Source: Paracentrotus lividus
Taxonomy: Eukaryota > Echinodermata > Echinoidea > Camarodonta > Echinidae
Assembly (NCBI GenBank): GCA_940671915.1
Contig: CALNVZ010000174.1
Span: 25,812,339 to 25,876,338, forward strand
DNA length: 64,000 nucleotides
Direction: 5' to 3'
Below the pieces are notes generated by a model. It was not told the DNA's origin. It saw nothing but the letters and a program-made list of their open reading frames with translations, and searched no databases. The translations under genes and the position numbers were made by a program. Below, piece by piece: positions 47,401 through 54,438 of this stretch (position 1 is the first letter of the stretch; each line of letters opens with the position of its first letter).

Positions 47401-49481
47401 GCTTGTCCGGCCACGTTGGGACCAGCAATGATCCGGTAAAGTGATATGGCTGGTTGTGAGAGTAATGCATAGTTTATGTACTGGGACACCATATGGCACT
47501 TACATCAAACTTTACAGGGGAGGATTTACTAGTCTTTAGGGAAAGGCTTTATGGGATGGATGATTGTAAATGACCATAACGTATTTCTGAGTTTATAACG
47601 AGATGGAAATAATATGAATAACAGGAGAAAATTGAAGCTTTTAATTTAGAAAGGAATAAAAAGTGAATCTGGCCAAAGTCCTTGGCCGGTTGGTAGAGTA
47701 CAGGTAGCCGGTAAAACAATGGCCGTATAAGCGAGGTCGGACTGTACCCTTAATAATAGACTTTGTTACAGTATTTTCAATGAAATATATATTGGGATAT
47801 CTGCACTCTTCATTAGGTCCAGCTAAGAAATTCGCCACCAAGCCTGCGAAGAAGGAGAGTCCTAAAACTCAACCCAAGGCACAGGAAAAGACCGGCTCTA
47901 GGAGCAGGTCACAGAGCAGAGGTCGACAGTCCAGGCAGAACACCCCAGAACCATCGGCCAAGAACTCCAAGGTGACCAAGAAAGGAGATGCCCAACCTGC
48001 CTCAGGCTCCGGCGGCAAGAAAGGTCAACAAAGCTCTCAGGACAAAAAGGGTCAACAGAGCATCCAGGATAAGAAGGGTCCACAAACTTCCCAGGAGAAG
48101 AAGGGACAACAGTCTTCCTCATCCTCCCAGGAGAGCAGGGGTCGATCAGGTGTGCAGGAGAAGAAGAAGGGTGGTCGAGGAACATCTCAGGACAGGAGGG
48201 GGGCATCCCTTGAGAGGAGAGGGCAGAAGAGGGGACTGCTTGCGAGCGCTGAGTCTACCGATTCAGAGTCATCGCAGGAGGAAGTTCAGAAGAAGAAAAG
48301 GAATTCCGGGAGAGGTCTCTTCAAAGTAGCCCTCAATGGAAGTCTGAATGCAGATGGTAAGGGTGTCCTCCTTTTGAATTGCTAATTGGAAAAGGATATA
48401 AGATTGCAACTTCTCTATTCAAAACAAGAATGTTAAGCTTTGTTTTATTGTAGGGGTCCACTCCTACTTTTTTGAGGGATCAGTGTGCACTTGAGCCATT
48501 ACAAGAAGAAGAAAGTTTGAGGGCTCCTTTAGTATGACATTTTTTTATATTTTTTTTTTTGAGGGGGAACGGGGTTGTGGAGATTTGATTCCTAGAGGCT
48601 ATACCTAATAAACATTTTAGTTCAACAGATGTCAACAGCAAATTTACCTGCTGCTTCAAAACATCACTTTAAAAATGATTTTTAAATAGAAAAACAAATT
48701 GATTTACTCGTTCCATTACAGATTCTGCTTCGGATTCATCAGGCCCGTCACAAAAGAATCGGAGGTCATCCAGTGGACGTGGTAGGGGTGATCTGACCCA
48801 GCTGAATAAGTGTGAGAGCTTACTGAAGGAACTGATCAAACATCAAGATGCTCGGCCATTCCTCAATGCTGTCAGCAAGAAAGCAGTGAGTGTTTGATTT
48901 CTTGGTTTGATCAATGATTTTATGACTTGGAAGATTTATAGTAGATAGATTCAAGTACAAAATATGTTCTTGGGTATCATGTTCACTTGCTATAGTTTCT
49001 TAGATTTTGAATTTGTTTAATGGGTGTGGCCCATATGGAATTAGACAAACAGTGAATTACTGGTAGGCCAACTGATGTTAGACCAAGTGGATATAAACTC
49101 TCTAGTTAACATCCTATCCCAGAAAACTTTCCTCTGCAGCCTATTCCATTGATCATCATTCGCCCTTTGTTCTTCTCACAGGCTCCAGACTACTACCGAA
49201 TCATCAAGCGCCCTATGGACTTTGCGTCGATGCAGACGAAGGTCAACGACTTTCAGTACTCCAGCCCGGCCGAGCTCATAGCCGATGCCCGCCTCATTTT
49301 CACGAATTGTCAACAGTACAACCGACGCTCCAGCCCGGAGTACAAGGCGGGGCTCAAGATGTCCACCTTCCTGGAGAAACGTATCAAGGAATTGGAGATA
49401 GAGGTGAGCCTTGAGAACGAGGACTCTGCCCCTACTGATCAGGACACGCCCACGTCTAGGAAGCGGTCTAGGCAACGATGA
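18987..49481 (+). CDS. BAZ1A: BAZ1A/ACF1 homologue, large subunit of ISWI remodeller
   Basis: 24 coding exons: 18987-19099, 20140-20415, 21171-21329, 21791-21889, 22335-22422, 23720-23969, 24283-24563, 24931-25026, 25550-25688, 26977-27129, 28303-28404, 30692-30916, 31588-31753, 34270-35383, 35814-35989, 36812-36972, 37494-37580, 38131-38366, 41177-41463, 43116-43328, 46250-46482, 47817-48356, 48722-48885, 49182-49481. Nearly all junctions have GT/AG and agree in phase. The product is about 1,885 aa (human about 1,556, from memory). Domain order with approximate residues: WAC 20-130, acidic patch 285-310, charged coil 330-450, DDT 465-535, WHIM1/2 590-690, WSD 840-865, PHD1 1274-1318, acidic run 1343-1402, PHD2 1420-1468, PHD3 1491-1537, basic S/Q/G-rich linker 1551-1731, bromodomain 1757-1860. 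BAZ1A with SNF2H/ISWI spaces nucleosomes in the nucleus (ACF, CHRAC). Exon 14 contains several frame breaks, probably sequence errors. Paralogues BAZ1B and BAZ2 fit less well: the N terminus MPLLRRREFRPVKPP matches BAZ1A. Confidence 0.93.
22524..23350. mobile_element. 827-bp TA-flanked element with ~210-bp inverted ends (BAZ1A intron 5)
   Basis: Left end ccgagtgagta and right end tactcactcgg-type sequence are inverted. Homology extends inward for about 200 bp (shared agagtaactcctcccgcatc, gcaaacaatgc and gcacaattcgaaat blocks). TA flanks both sides (22522-22523, 23351-23352). No transposase. It resembles a mariner-type foldback. Confidence 0.75.
23720..25026 (+). CDS. BAZ1A: BAZ1A exons 6-8: acidic patch and charged coiled coil
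   Basis: Exon 6 (23720-23969) carries a run of about 20 Asp/Glu (near 23862-23912). Exons 7 (24283-24563) and 8 (24931-25026) encode a long Lys/Arg/Glu/Ala helix with repeated R-E-K/E-E-R patterns, such as L-R-E-E-Q-K-V-Q-R-E-K-E-R. The region links the WAC and DDT domains and matches the charged coil found at this place in BAZ1 proteins. Confidence 0.9.
25550..27129 (+). CDS. BAZ1A: BAZ1A exons 9-10: DDT domain
   Basis: Exon 9 (25550-25688) gives L-L-L-E-F-L-H-A-Y and F-P-E-G-V-T-L. Exon 10 (26977-27129) gives E-L-L-A-D-A-I then F-F-L-K-A-L-F. Together these form the helical DDT fold that, with WHIM motifs, contacts the ISWI HAND-SANT-SLIDE region. Both junctions are phase 1. Intron 9 contains a strong 190-bp hairpin (26505-26697). 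Confidence 0.9.
26505..26697. repeat. strong ~190-bp hairpin (BAZ1A intron 9)
   Basis: agcaaataatcacc at the left and ggtgattatttgct at the right are exact complements. Inside, gatccaaa-gacgg, tatcacttc and aagctgga pair with tccagctt, gaagtgata and cgtcatttggatc. The loop is around 26590-26620. Confidence 0.75.
27232..28220. repeat. pair of ~240-bp direct repeats (BAZ1A intron 10)
   Basis: Copies at 27232-27495 and 27956-28180 share cacgccgatgaaatc-gcag, ggtattgtaaagggttccgt, a variable (GTTT)n run, gtacaagataactagagaac, ggatttgcacca and gatccctgcagat blocks. Copy 2 continues to ggcccctctagtt. A short hairpin (gccgatgaaatcggc) starts each unit. Origin not identified. Confidence 0.7.
28303..28404 (+). 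CDS. BAZ1A: BAZ1A exon 11
   Basis: 102-nt exon, phase 1 on both sides (cag|TG, CAAG|gtaaat). It encodes a short Asp- and Ala-rich link ending A-L-A-W-P-V-V-H-Q between the DDT and WHIM1 regions. Being symmetric, it could be skipped without a frame change. Confidence 0.85.
28473..29579. mobile_element. TTAA-flanked TIR element interrupted by a second one (BAZ1A intron 11)
   Basis: TIR aggggaagttcaccc and its mirror ending cccct are flanked by TTAA (28469-28472 and 29580-29583). The sequence is a non-coding MITE with an inverted tgacgtcac-containing core. A related copy is at 52429-52911. TTAA duplication points to piggyBac or Kolobok-type transposition. It is split by the insertion 28934-29544. 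Confidence 0.8.
28934..29544. mobile_element. second TTAA element nested in the first
   Basis: TIR aggaggactctgggctg begins at 28934 and its mirror (agcccggaggagtcct) ends at 29544. Both are flanked by TTAA (28930-28933, 29545-29548). Removing it restores the outer element arm (tttttaagaccaataaa), which matches the other arm, so the order of insertion is clear. No transposase. Confidence 0.82.
30117..30229. repeat. ~113-bp near-perfect hairpin (BAZ1A intron 11)
   Basis: ggttaaaactattcgca and aggaacatcacatagtacta pair with tagtactatgtgatgttcct and tgcgaatagttttaacc. The loop gggccgatggccct sits at about 30168-30181. It could be a MITE or a structured intronic RNA. Confidence 0.8.
30692..31753 (+). 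CDS. BAZ1A: BAZ1A exons 12-13: WHIM1 and WHIM2 motifs
   Basis: Exon 12 (30692-30916) encodes L-T-E-I-V-R-L-H-F-L-S-S-G (WHIM1) and then G-I-L-K-A-L-T-K-G-N-I-Y-D-L-N-S. Exon 13 (31588-31753) continues G-K-L-K-V-L-T-A-L-T-N-Q-L-L with I-R-E-V-I-E-D (WHIM2), then a charged stretch. Exon 12 is phase 1-1. A partial second copy of it, 31115-31216, lies in intron 12 and is annotated separately. Confidence 0.9.
31115..31216 (+). pseudogene. partial duplicate of BAZ1A exon 12 (12b)
   Basis: 91 nt from TGT at 31126 to the donor match exon 12 positions 30826-30916. Of 9 differences in 30 codons, 7 are synonymous; the two replacements are Gly to Val and Asn to Ser. The donor G|gtcag is retained. An in-frame acceptor (atcag|TA, exon start 31115) would make a 102-nt phase 1-1 exon with no stop. 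A stronger-looking acceptor (gtgtgcag, 31098) would shift frame to a stop. It lacks the WHIM1 half. It could be an alternative exon or a recent non-functional copy. Confidence 0.7.
31905..32205. repeat. dispersed repeat, copy 2 (BAZ1A intron 13)
   Basis: Related to 13115-13450: shared ttttggaatcacc, agaaatgcatgtg, gggacccaaacat, gggtcatattat, gaagagcaatcctttc and cctagattccct-type blocks in the same order. An open frame here (31913-32323) is accidental. Confidence 0.6.
32567..32655 (+). ncRNA. SNORD61: SNORD61-like box C/D snoRNA, copy A (BAZ1A intron 13)
   Basis: Core from candidate C box ATGAAAT (32584-32590) to D box CTGA (32639-32642). The guide cctctaagaagtt (32626-32638) directly precedes D and is fully antisense to the universal 18S string AACUUCUUAGAGG. 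The external stem gagagac (32567-32573) / gtctctc (32649-32655) pairs perfectly. C' gtaatga and D' CTGA are internal. The C box is weaker than in copies B-D, so this copy may be the least active. Confidence 0.68.
33013..34010. repeat. (GTCC)n microsatellite plus ~150-bp tandem repeat array (BAZ1A intron 13)
   Basis: A leader ccgccgaacgagttcgagc, then (CGTC)n at 33065-33113. About six head-to-tail ~150-bp units follow, each with gctactccttcgccattttt, catccgatttcgattc, gtgatagcactagg, aacttcttcac and repeated tttgacctt. Units after about 33430 carry many single-base losses not seen in the first two. Confidence 0.85.
34270..35383 (+). CDS. BAZ1A: BAZ1A exon 14: WSD motif, broken by frame shifts
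   Basis: 34700-35383 is one clean frame ending L-W-Q-G-A-L-G-F-V-K|gtaatc. Just upstream, F-R-R-Y-W-K-F-N-S-L-P-G-L-F-V-E (34645-34697) is the WSD motif. Between the acceptor (ccacag|ATGG at 34269/34270) and 34645 the homologous peptide is scattered over all three frames: Q-F-Q-L-E-R-D-R-L-S-K-L-F-T, then G-I-V-E-N-G-V-A-P-G, then A-E-I-E-K-K-R-K-E-I-A-E-K-A-R. In-frame stops separate the pieces. The total length (1,114 nt) still fits both splice phases. The rest of the gene is intact, so sequence errors are likelier than gene death. Confidence 0.75.
35814..37580 (+). CDS. BAZ1A: BAZ1A exons 15-17
   Basis: Exon 15 (35814-35989) encodes N-N-R-A-S-W-V-E-A-I-E and W-G-P-V-W-A-R-S-M. Exon 16 (36812-36972) is a Ser/Pro-rich segment, then V-V-R-D-L-A-C-A-L-L-Q-V. 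Exon 17 (37494-37580) is a short Lys/Glu-rich piece. Junctions are phase 2, 1 and 1. The 5' part of exon 16 also exists as a decayed copy at 36398-36505. Confidence 0.85.
36040..36245 (-). mobile_element. tRNA-derived SINE (BAZ1A intron 15)
   Basis: Read on minus, the head gtgtgatagctcagtcagc contains a Pol III A-box-like element, followed by gcggtggactcgtaac. A B-box-like gatttgaaacc lies about 45 bp on. A body with aaggcattaatccccaat and gtaggtcccctgac follows. The layout fits a tRNA-headed SINE. Exact ends and target duplication are unclear. Confidence 0.6.
36398..36505 (+). pseudogene. decayed partial copy of BAZ1A exon 16
   Basis: The stretch from attgaaccctattctctacat through attgtcatccct and agtgatcttgga to ccctgaccctgc mirrors 36785-36895, including the intron end. 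The acceptor tag of the real exon has become tat, and indels break the frame. It is a tandem partial exon duplication about 390 bp upstream of the real exon. Confidence 0.75.
38131..41463 (+). CDS. BAZ1A: BAZ1A exons 18-19: PHD finger 1 and acidic run
   Basis: Exon 18 (38131-38366) has C-R-M-C, L-L-C-D-S-C and H-H-M-F-C. Exon 19 (41177-41463) supplies G-D-W-F-C-K-D-C, completing a C4HC3 PHD finger split by a 2.8-kb intron. Exon 19 then encodes an almost pure Glu/Asp/Ser run of about 60 residues (GAA/GAG repeats, 41286-41463). This is the position of the single PHD of vertebrate BAZ1A, from memory. Confidence 0.92.
38398..38535 (-). repeat. dispersed repeat copy (BAZ1A intron 18)
   Basis: Reverse complement of this stretch matches 44220-44394 over acgcatacat, tgtatgtctgcgc, ccaatgtact, gacaaaacatcacccaaacc and gaattcgtctata. 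The two copies lie in opposite orientation in introns 18 and 20. Confidence 0.65.
38572..39825. mobile_element. ~1.25-kb element related internally to 6967-8688 (BAZ1A intron 18)
   Basis: Ends cggcgggtaaaatccgtggg (left) and cacggatttacgccactg (right) are roughly inverted, each beside a G- or C-run. The interior has ttaaaattttcggctcgcgc and ctttgcgctcgc units and atctccaa/ttt stretches, the reverse complement of units in 6967-8688. No coding capacity. Confidence 0.55.
39838..40200. repeat. palindromic 'ttggtctaat' repeat, copy 1 (BAZ1A intron 18)
   Basis: The left half has many ttggtctaat-type words and the right half many attagac-aa words, so the block can fold on itself. A second copy with the same word order is at 61355-61752 (shared attctctgat-gtct start and gaactggttgta near the end). 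Confidence 0.65.
40359..40446 (+). ncRNA. SNORD61: SNORD61-like box C/D snoRNA, copy B (BAZ1A intron 18)
   Basis: Candidate C box ATGATAT, internal D' CTGA and C' gtaatga, guide cctctaagaagtt, D box CTGA at 40430-40433. The external stem agagat (40359-40364) / gtctct (40440-40445) closes with one G-U. Copies A and B also share about 150 bp of upstream intron (aataacaatgcca, ttttcccttctg), so they arose by duplication of a larger piece. Confidence 0.75.
40795..40990 (+). mobile_element. tRNA-derived SINE (BAZ1A intron 18)
   Basis: The head gtccagtggataagtcggcgc and a B-box-like gggatgaatcc about 45 bp on suggest a tRNA-type promoter. They are followed by ccttcggcaagacattcat and gaggtgaatgggtgccgg, wording typical of invertebrate tRNA-SINE bodies as I remember them. 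Ends uncertain. Confidence 0.5.
41621..42099. repeat. ~480-bp dispersed direct repeat, copy 1 (BAZ1A intron 19)
   Basis: Near-copy of 51947-52427: aaagctggtgtatagtgttg at the start, tttcacgatat, ggcgttcacatggaaaacca, cagatcgctacg, tgaaattcacc and actatacaccaggttta at the end. Differences are scattered substitutions and 1-2-base indels. It has a CCAAT-like word and an ATG in one copy, but no extended frame. Confidence 0.8.
43116..43328 (+). CDS. BAZ1A: BAZ1A exon 20: PHD finger 2
   Basis: A complete finger in one exon: L-C-Q-S-C, L-C-Y-D-C, Y-H-C-E-C and W-F-C-P-L-C give the C4HC3 ligands. The exon begins by closing codon AA|G (K-L-D-A-M-N-R) and ends GG|gtaaat in phase 2. Confidence 0.92.
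44220..44394 (+). repeat. dispersed repeat copy (BAZ1A intron 20)
   Basis: Opposite-orientation partner of 38398-38535. It contains its own inverted pair, gtactacgcatgc / gcatgcatagtac. Confidence 0.65.
44550..44636 (+). ncRNA. SNORD61: SNORD61-like box C/D snoRNA, copy C (BAZ1A intron 20)
   Basis: Candidate C box ATGATAT, guide cctctaagaagtt and D box CTGA (44620-44623) are identical to the other copies. C' reads gtaataa, one change from the rest. The external stem is shorter (agac / gtct). It lies 1.6 kb from the downstream 3' splice site. Confidence 0.7.
45982..46078. repeat. ~97-bp hairpin (BAZ1A intron 20)
   Basis: aaacccctcccaaaaagtttcg at the left pairs with cgaaactttttgggaggggttt at the right. 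The loop holds ctttgggccatgataac. It is probably a small MITE. Confidence 0.75.
46250..46482 (+). CDS. BAZ1A: BAZ1A exon 21: PHD finger 3
   Basis: V-C-S-R-C, V-C-C-D-T-C, F-H-M-E-C and W-E-C-E-D-C give a full C4HC3 set, preceded by an acidic lead (A-E-S-E-E-E-V-G-S-D-E-E). The ctatccag acceptor and AAGG|gtgagt donor fit phases 2 and 1. Confidence 0.92.
46797..46995. mobile_element. 199-bp TA-flanked MITE (BAZ1A intron 21)
   Basis: Ends ctgtataagccaatattttcgcg and cgcgaaaataaccacttatacag are imperfect inverted repeats, flanked by TA (46795-46796, 46996-46997). Several ttcgcga words lie inside. Confidence 0.75.
47257..47344 (+). ncRNA. SNORD61: SNORD61-like box C/D snoRNA, copy D (BAZ1A intron 21)
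   Basis: Candidate C box ATGATAT, D' CTGA, C' gtaatga, guide cctctaagaagtt and D box CTGA (47328-47331). The external stem agagac (47257-47262) / gtctct (47338-47343) is perfect. It ends 472 bp before the 3' splice site at 47816/47817. A pogo-like MITE (47389-47744) fills most of this gap; without it the spacing would be about 115 bp, in the usual range for intronic C/D snoRNAs. Confidence 0.78.
47389..47744. mobile_element. 356-bp pogo/Tigger-like MITE (BAZ1A intron 21)
   Basis: The left end cagatcgaccttgcttgtcc and the right end (reverse complement cagtccgacctcgcttatac) resemble the CAGT-GAACCTCGCTTATCCGG ends of pogo-type elements. TA flanks both sides (47387-47388, 47745-47746). No transposase. 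Confidence 0.75.
47817..48356 (+). CDS. BAZ1A: BAZ1A exon 22: basic low-complexity linker
   Basis: 180 codons rich in Lys, Gln, Ser and Gly. Four to five imperfect repeats of K-G-Q-Q-S-S/I-Q-D/E-K-K lie at about 48022-48130, then R-G-R/S-Q-D-R-R-G units. It is likely a disordered linker between the PHD cluster and the bromodomain. Phase 1 on both sides. Confidence 0.88.
48722..49481 (+). CDS. BAZ1A: BAZ1A exons 23-24: bromodomain and C terminus
   Basis: Exon 23 (48722-48885) encodes L-N-K-C-E-S-L-L-K-E-L-I-K-H and A-R-P-F-L-N-A-V. Exon 24 (49182-49481) gives A-P-D-Y-Y-R-I-I-K-R-P-M-D and F-T-N-C-Q-Q-Y-N. The last Asn is the position that binds acetyl-lysine in bromodomains. The protein ends in a basic tail, S-R-K-R-S-R-Q-R, and stop TGA at 49479. 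Confidence 0.94.
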
Positions 49482-49539
49482 ATCAAATAAGATCGGAATA
49501 TCTCAGGATGCTGTTTGTTGTTTTGTTAGTTTATCTAAA

Positions 49540-49545
49540 AATAAA
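49540..49545 (+). terminator. candidate BAZ1A polyadenylation signal
   Basis: AATAAA 59 bp after the BAZ1A stop codon, followed by T/G-rich sequence (gtacatttgttgtgttgg). Confidence 0.55.
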
Positions 49546-51946
49546 GGATTGTGGTAGTACATTTGTTGTGTTGGCTTGTTTTAGGATTGCCCTTTCAGTT
49601 GATACTTTTCTTCCTGCATCTTGTTTGGACTGGTGACAAGCTACCTTGGTGAATTAGCATGTTTTTTTTCCCCAAAAAGACCTGAGGCGATAATTCTCTG
49701 ATTTATCAGGAAGACATGTACTTACAAAAGGTGAATATTCATATTGTTAAAGACTCGACTGTGTTGTGCATTTCTTGGATGTTTGTACCAGATTCATTGC
49801 AAGTGCTATCTTTATTTCCGAAATGAATTGATAAATGCACACAAAAATTTTTGTGCACAATGATTTGTTGATATACTTTGCCTTTGTTTATATTCAATTC
49901 TAGTTTCTTTAGTGTGTAGACTGCTGTAGTTACAATTGTTCGGTAGGATTTACCAGTATACTATGGTAGCAATTTTCTACGAAAATGTGAAATATAGAAA
50001 AAAAGATAAAAAGACAATAACAAAAAAAATGTGTGTAAATAAGGTATTGAGAAGAAGAATGTCATGCTTAAAAAGATGGATAGCATGTGAAAGAGAATGT
50101 ATTTATTAAAAATTTACTAAGATATTTTGCGGAGAGAATTACTAGATTGTAATGTAAATTAATAACTAAGATTTACTTTGATGAGTTTAAAGTGAGAAAC
50201 CTTGAGCAATTTAATATAGACCCTAAATTCTGGTCTGCAAAAACTCCATTTCTTCTGAGGACAACAAAATTGATTTTTCTTGTCTACAGTTTTGCATACT
50301 TCAATTGACAAGTAGTACTTCTTTTCAAATTAATTTTCTGTTTTCCTAATATTTTCACCACTATTTATCATGCCGACAACAAATGTTATGTTTGAATAAA
50401 CCTGTTGGTAGTAATACATTATTACTTTGTAGATAAAAGCAGCTAAATCTTCATACCATGTTTCCTCGTACATGTCACTTCTAGAGACGTGGTGTGTACC
50501 GATATTCTTGATTATAAATGTTTGGGTGTATGAGGGAGGGCTTAAATTTCGGTATTTAAAAACCATCTACAAAGGGGTTATACTAAAATAATATGTACAA
50601 TAAAAATGTCTTCCTTATTCTGTGTATATAAGGCAGTAGGAATATGATTTAAGAGTAAAAATAGTGTGGATGGTAATTGTAAAAATTTATTAGCAGTCAA
50701 GTTTCATTATTCACATTTGTGGATTATAATTTTAATGAAAAAATCCATTCCATAATTCACAATAGAATATATGTAGGATAGTTTATTGCTTTTCCTGCAC
50801 TGTCTTAGGAAGTTGTTTTTGTACTATACCTATATTCACCAGTTAATGGGGACAAACCAAATTTGAGCTCTGTTTGTTCTTGGATTTCACACAGAAACAT
50901 TTAGGTGTAAGAAAACATTAATATTTGTTTACTCCAAATTTTGTAGGTAACACAGAAGCATTTAGGTATTTAACTTATTAGGTTCATTTACACCAAGCTG
51001 TCAAAGTAACATTGTTTCTTATGATTCAGGAAAATTAAAACTTATTTAAAACACTGTCATAGACTGTAAAAAGATCTGTAAATAGTCATTTCAATTGTTT
51101 TGTACTCAAGTAACAAGTTGAGATCCTCATCATTTTCTTTAAAAAAAAATTCTGTTCTCATTTTGGCATCACTATAATACATCTACATGTCTATTTATCA
51201 AGGAAGTTCCTATTTTGGGGCAGAACTAGTATTTCTCAAATTTAGATGTCCAGAAAAAAAAAGAAGTTTTATTTCATTCAATTTTTTTGAATATTTTTTC
51301 AAGTTTGATTGTATTTAGCAAAACTTCATTGTGAAATTTGTACTTTATTTCTGGTGACGTCTTGTTGCAGTACTGGTTGTAGAAAAAAAAATAACCTGTC
51401 ATTTCAATCTCACTGTTCCTGGCATCCAACTTGTAATGGAAAGGCTTATCAGTCAGTTTTTGTGTGATTTAAATATTGCATATTATTATTCAAAACAATG
51501 AAAATGATGAATTGTTTTCTTCACAATGGATTCTGTATTATGATTTTTGTCTCCCTATGACAAAAATGTATCAATATATTTCTCGCAATGCTTTTTTGGT
51601 TAAATGATGTGTCAACATTGCTATCAATATTTAAAAAGTAAATGAAATAAAATATTAACAACAGGAAAGATAAGATCACACATTCATTATAACATGTAAA
51701 TATCAAACTTCATATTAATTCATGGATTCAAAACCCATTGCTTGTTGACATTTTTGTGTTTTAACTGGCTATTACATAGCCACATGCCGTTATACATTTA
51801 GAGGAGTTTATTTGATCAACATAAATTGATGGACATAAAGAATGGTTGAGGACCAAAAAAATTTGTCTCCGTTTGATTTGTGTTTATGGTGGTGTTGGAT
51901 GGTTACTTATTTTAATGGGAGGGGGGGGGGGGCAGAAGGGGCTTTA
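49546..51946. other. BAZ1A downstream region, no gene seen
   Basis: AT-rich, probably partly 3'UTR. Another AATAAA-like word is at 50598. No open frame, MITE or conserved hairpin was recognised. Confidence 0.45.
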
Positions 51947-52427
51947 AAAGCTGGTGTATAGTGTTGGGAGAGGAAAATTTACTTTGATTCACAGTTAGAT
52001 AATATGAAAGACTGAATCCTATAACTGTAACAAAGAAAGTTATGACTACATGGAACTCGTTTTAATGTCTTTATTTCACGATATTATATGTATAAAAAGA
52101 TAAGTCGGGATCCGACACATCTTTGTGTGCACTCGGCGTTCACATGGAAAACCAATGGGGATTCTCTTGTGTGGTGATACAACACAGATCGCTACGGTCC
52201 ATTCATGGCGGAAGTTCGGGGGACAGGACAACCCAGCAAAGGTCTCAAAACCGTTAACAAATTGTGTTTGGATTCAAACATTTCACTGAAATTCACCGGA
52301 AATCGTGAAAGGAATATCACAAATCTCTCACACATGTCTTTTAGTGCAATGTGAACAACATGAGACTATATTTAATCGGTTTTATGCCGATTTTTTTTTG
52401 TGTTACCAAAACTATACACCAGGTTTA
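51947..52427. repeat. ~480-bp dispersed direct repeat, copy 2
   Basis: Partner of 41621-42099. It ends exactly where the TTAA element 52429-52911 begins. In copy 1 the same spot reads ggtttaaca without the insertion. Confidence 0.8.
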
Positions 52428-52428
52428 A

Positions 52429-52911
52429 AGGGAAAGTTCACCCTGGATTTGAATTGGTTTTTAAAGATGCAAAAAAAAAAAAAAAATGAATAAAGAGTCA
52501 TGGTTTAAAGAAACTGACCTAAAAATAACAAACTTATGAATGTCAAAAGTTTTTATTCTGTGAGGTCATGTGCGAGCTGCTCTCCTATGTGTTGTGTAGT
52601 GTAAATTCATAAATTGCCAGTGTTTACAGACGAATATTATTTCAACTACCGGTATGCTGTTGACACATCATCAAACCCATGTTCATATACATTCACCTAT
52701 GAGATAGACCTATTCCTTTATCAAGAACCATGAAAAAAGACAAATTTATTGAACTTCATACACAACACATGGGAGAACAGCTTGCAAGTGACGTCAATGT
52801 AGACACTTATAACTGTTATTCTTTGATAGATTTTCTCCAAATCTTCCCTCATATTTTTGTTATTTCTCTGCATTTTTTTAGAACCAATTAAATTCCAGAG
52901 TGAAATTTCCC
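52429..52911. mobile_element. TTAA-flanked MITE, same family as 28473-29579
   Basis: Left end agggaaagttcaccctgg and right end ccagagtgaaatttccc are inverted. TTAA stands at 52425-52428 and 52912-52915. The interior shares the tgtga-gtca-gtgcgagc core with the intron 11 copy. Confidence 0.75.
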
Positions 52912-52915
52912 TTAA

Positions 52916-54438
52916 ATAATTACAGGACCTTTTGGCTCGTAACAGATGATATTATCAGGTTTTGGTTCCCGAGCACCTCACTACAGTCTGTGTCAAATAA
53001 AACGGTACAGTTGGAAAACATTTTTTTTTTAATTATTAAAATGAATCACATTTTAAGAGTGTTTGGTATTTCCATAAAATAGGAAAATCAGGCTTTCTTC
53101 TGCATTTTTTTTCCCCATCTTATTTGGTGTTGTAGATCTTGAGATTTGACCAGGTTTCTATAATCAAGAAAAAATTTACTTTGCGCATGCTTCTCTATGT
53201 GTTTCGCACATAATAACCATGAATTCAATAGATGTGTGTAATTTCGATTAGCTCATCACCGCACAAAATTTAGGATAACTTTTGTTTTACGAAAGCAAAT
53301 TATACAAAACAAAGTGCATCAGCAAGAAGAATCTTTTGGCTTTAAGTTGGTACCAAATTCAAACATTTGAGAAGATTTCATACCTAAATAATTTTTCCCC
53401 CGACTACCATTTTTTTTTGACACAGACTATATCACAAATAGCACAGGGAAGGATGTAGACTGTGTTCAACACATTTAAAAGTTTGCAAGAATCTTCCATC
53501 TTGAAAATCTCTTCCAAAGTTCCATATGTAAATTAATTTTTAAAGAATTGATAACACAGTCCACTCCTATTATAACAAGGTATTCTTGACCAAACCAAAA
53601 ACTTTTGTCATTTATCATTTTCAGACAGTTTTAATAGTTTCACAATAAAAAAATTATGATACATCAAACATCTACTTTTCGAGATTGTGTCACATTTTGC
53701 TAGCCATACTTAAACCACAGATTTAAGCTTGGCTCAACTTTAGGCCACCTTTGTGACTACGGGCCATTATGTTTTCAGTGTAACTAGATTTTGTTATGAT
53801 GATGCATTTGACTTGGTCCTAAGCTACTTGTACTGAGAGCAGACTGTATTTTTTGCTCTGAAGCACAAATTTATTTGCTAAGCAGGGTCTTTATTGAGTA
53901 AAATAGAAAAATGAACCATCTGTAACATTGGAGTACAGCAGTCAAAATAGTTTGAAGAGGAATAAAACTTCATTATATTTCAGTGTATGTTCCTGAATTA
54001 CATGTAGGCCTACCACCGAATTCACCTACTGATTAGGTCCCATAATCATAAAACCTTACTAAAGATAGTTGTCAACTAATTACATAGGGAACAGTAGACA
54101 GTTGGGTGATAACTAGGCCTATGAAGGTACTGTTATGAATATGGGCCCAGATCAAGTTTAAATGTACATGAAAACTAATTGCTTAAGGTGTTTTAGCATC
54201 TATGTTAAAACAAATCTCATAATGTCCTTTTACTTTTAAAATTTCAGGATTTGCACATGTACAAACATACAAAACAATGCAAGATTCTTCACAAGTTCAT
54301 GTAGTACATGCTAACCTTTTTAATATTGATAACTTAACATTCCAAGAAGACACAAATATGATATGCAAGTCTTGTCAATGAAAAGTAGATCCTTTGTCCT
54401 ATAGCACGATTTCAGATTTTTGACCTCCTGAAAAGTTA
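52916..54438. other. intergenic, no gene seen
   Basis: AT-rich sequence. A pair of actacagtctgtgtcaaa / tttttttgacacagacta words (about 52979-52996 and 53410-53429) is inverted and may mark a decayed ~450-bp element. Nothing else is supported. Confidence 0.4.

Noticed and set aside
47898..48206. Minus-strand frame over BAZ1A exon 22
   Set aside because: Complement of the repetitive Lys/Gln/Ser coding sequence.
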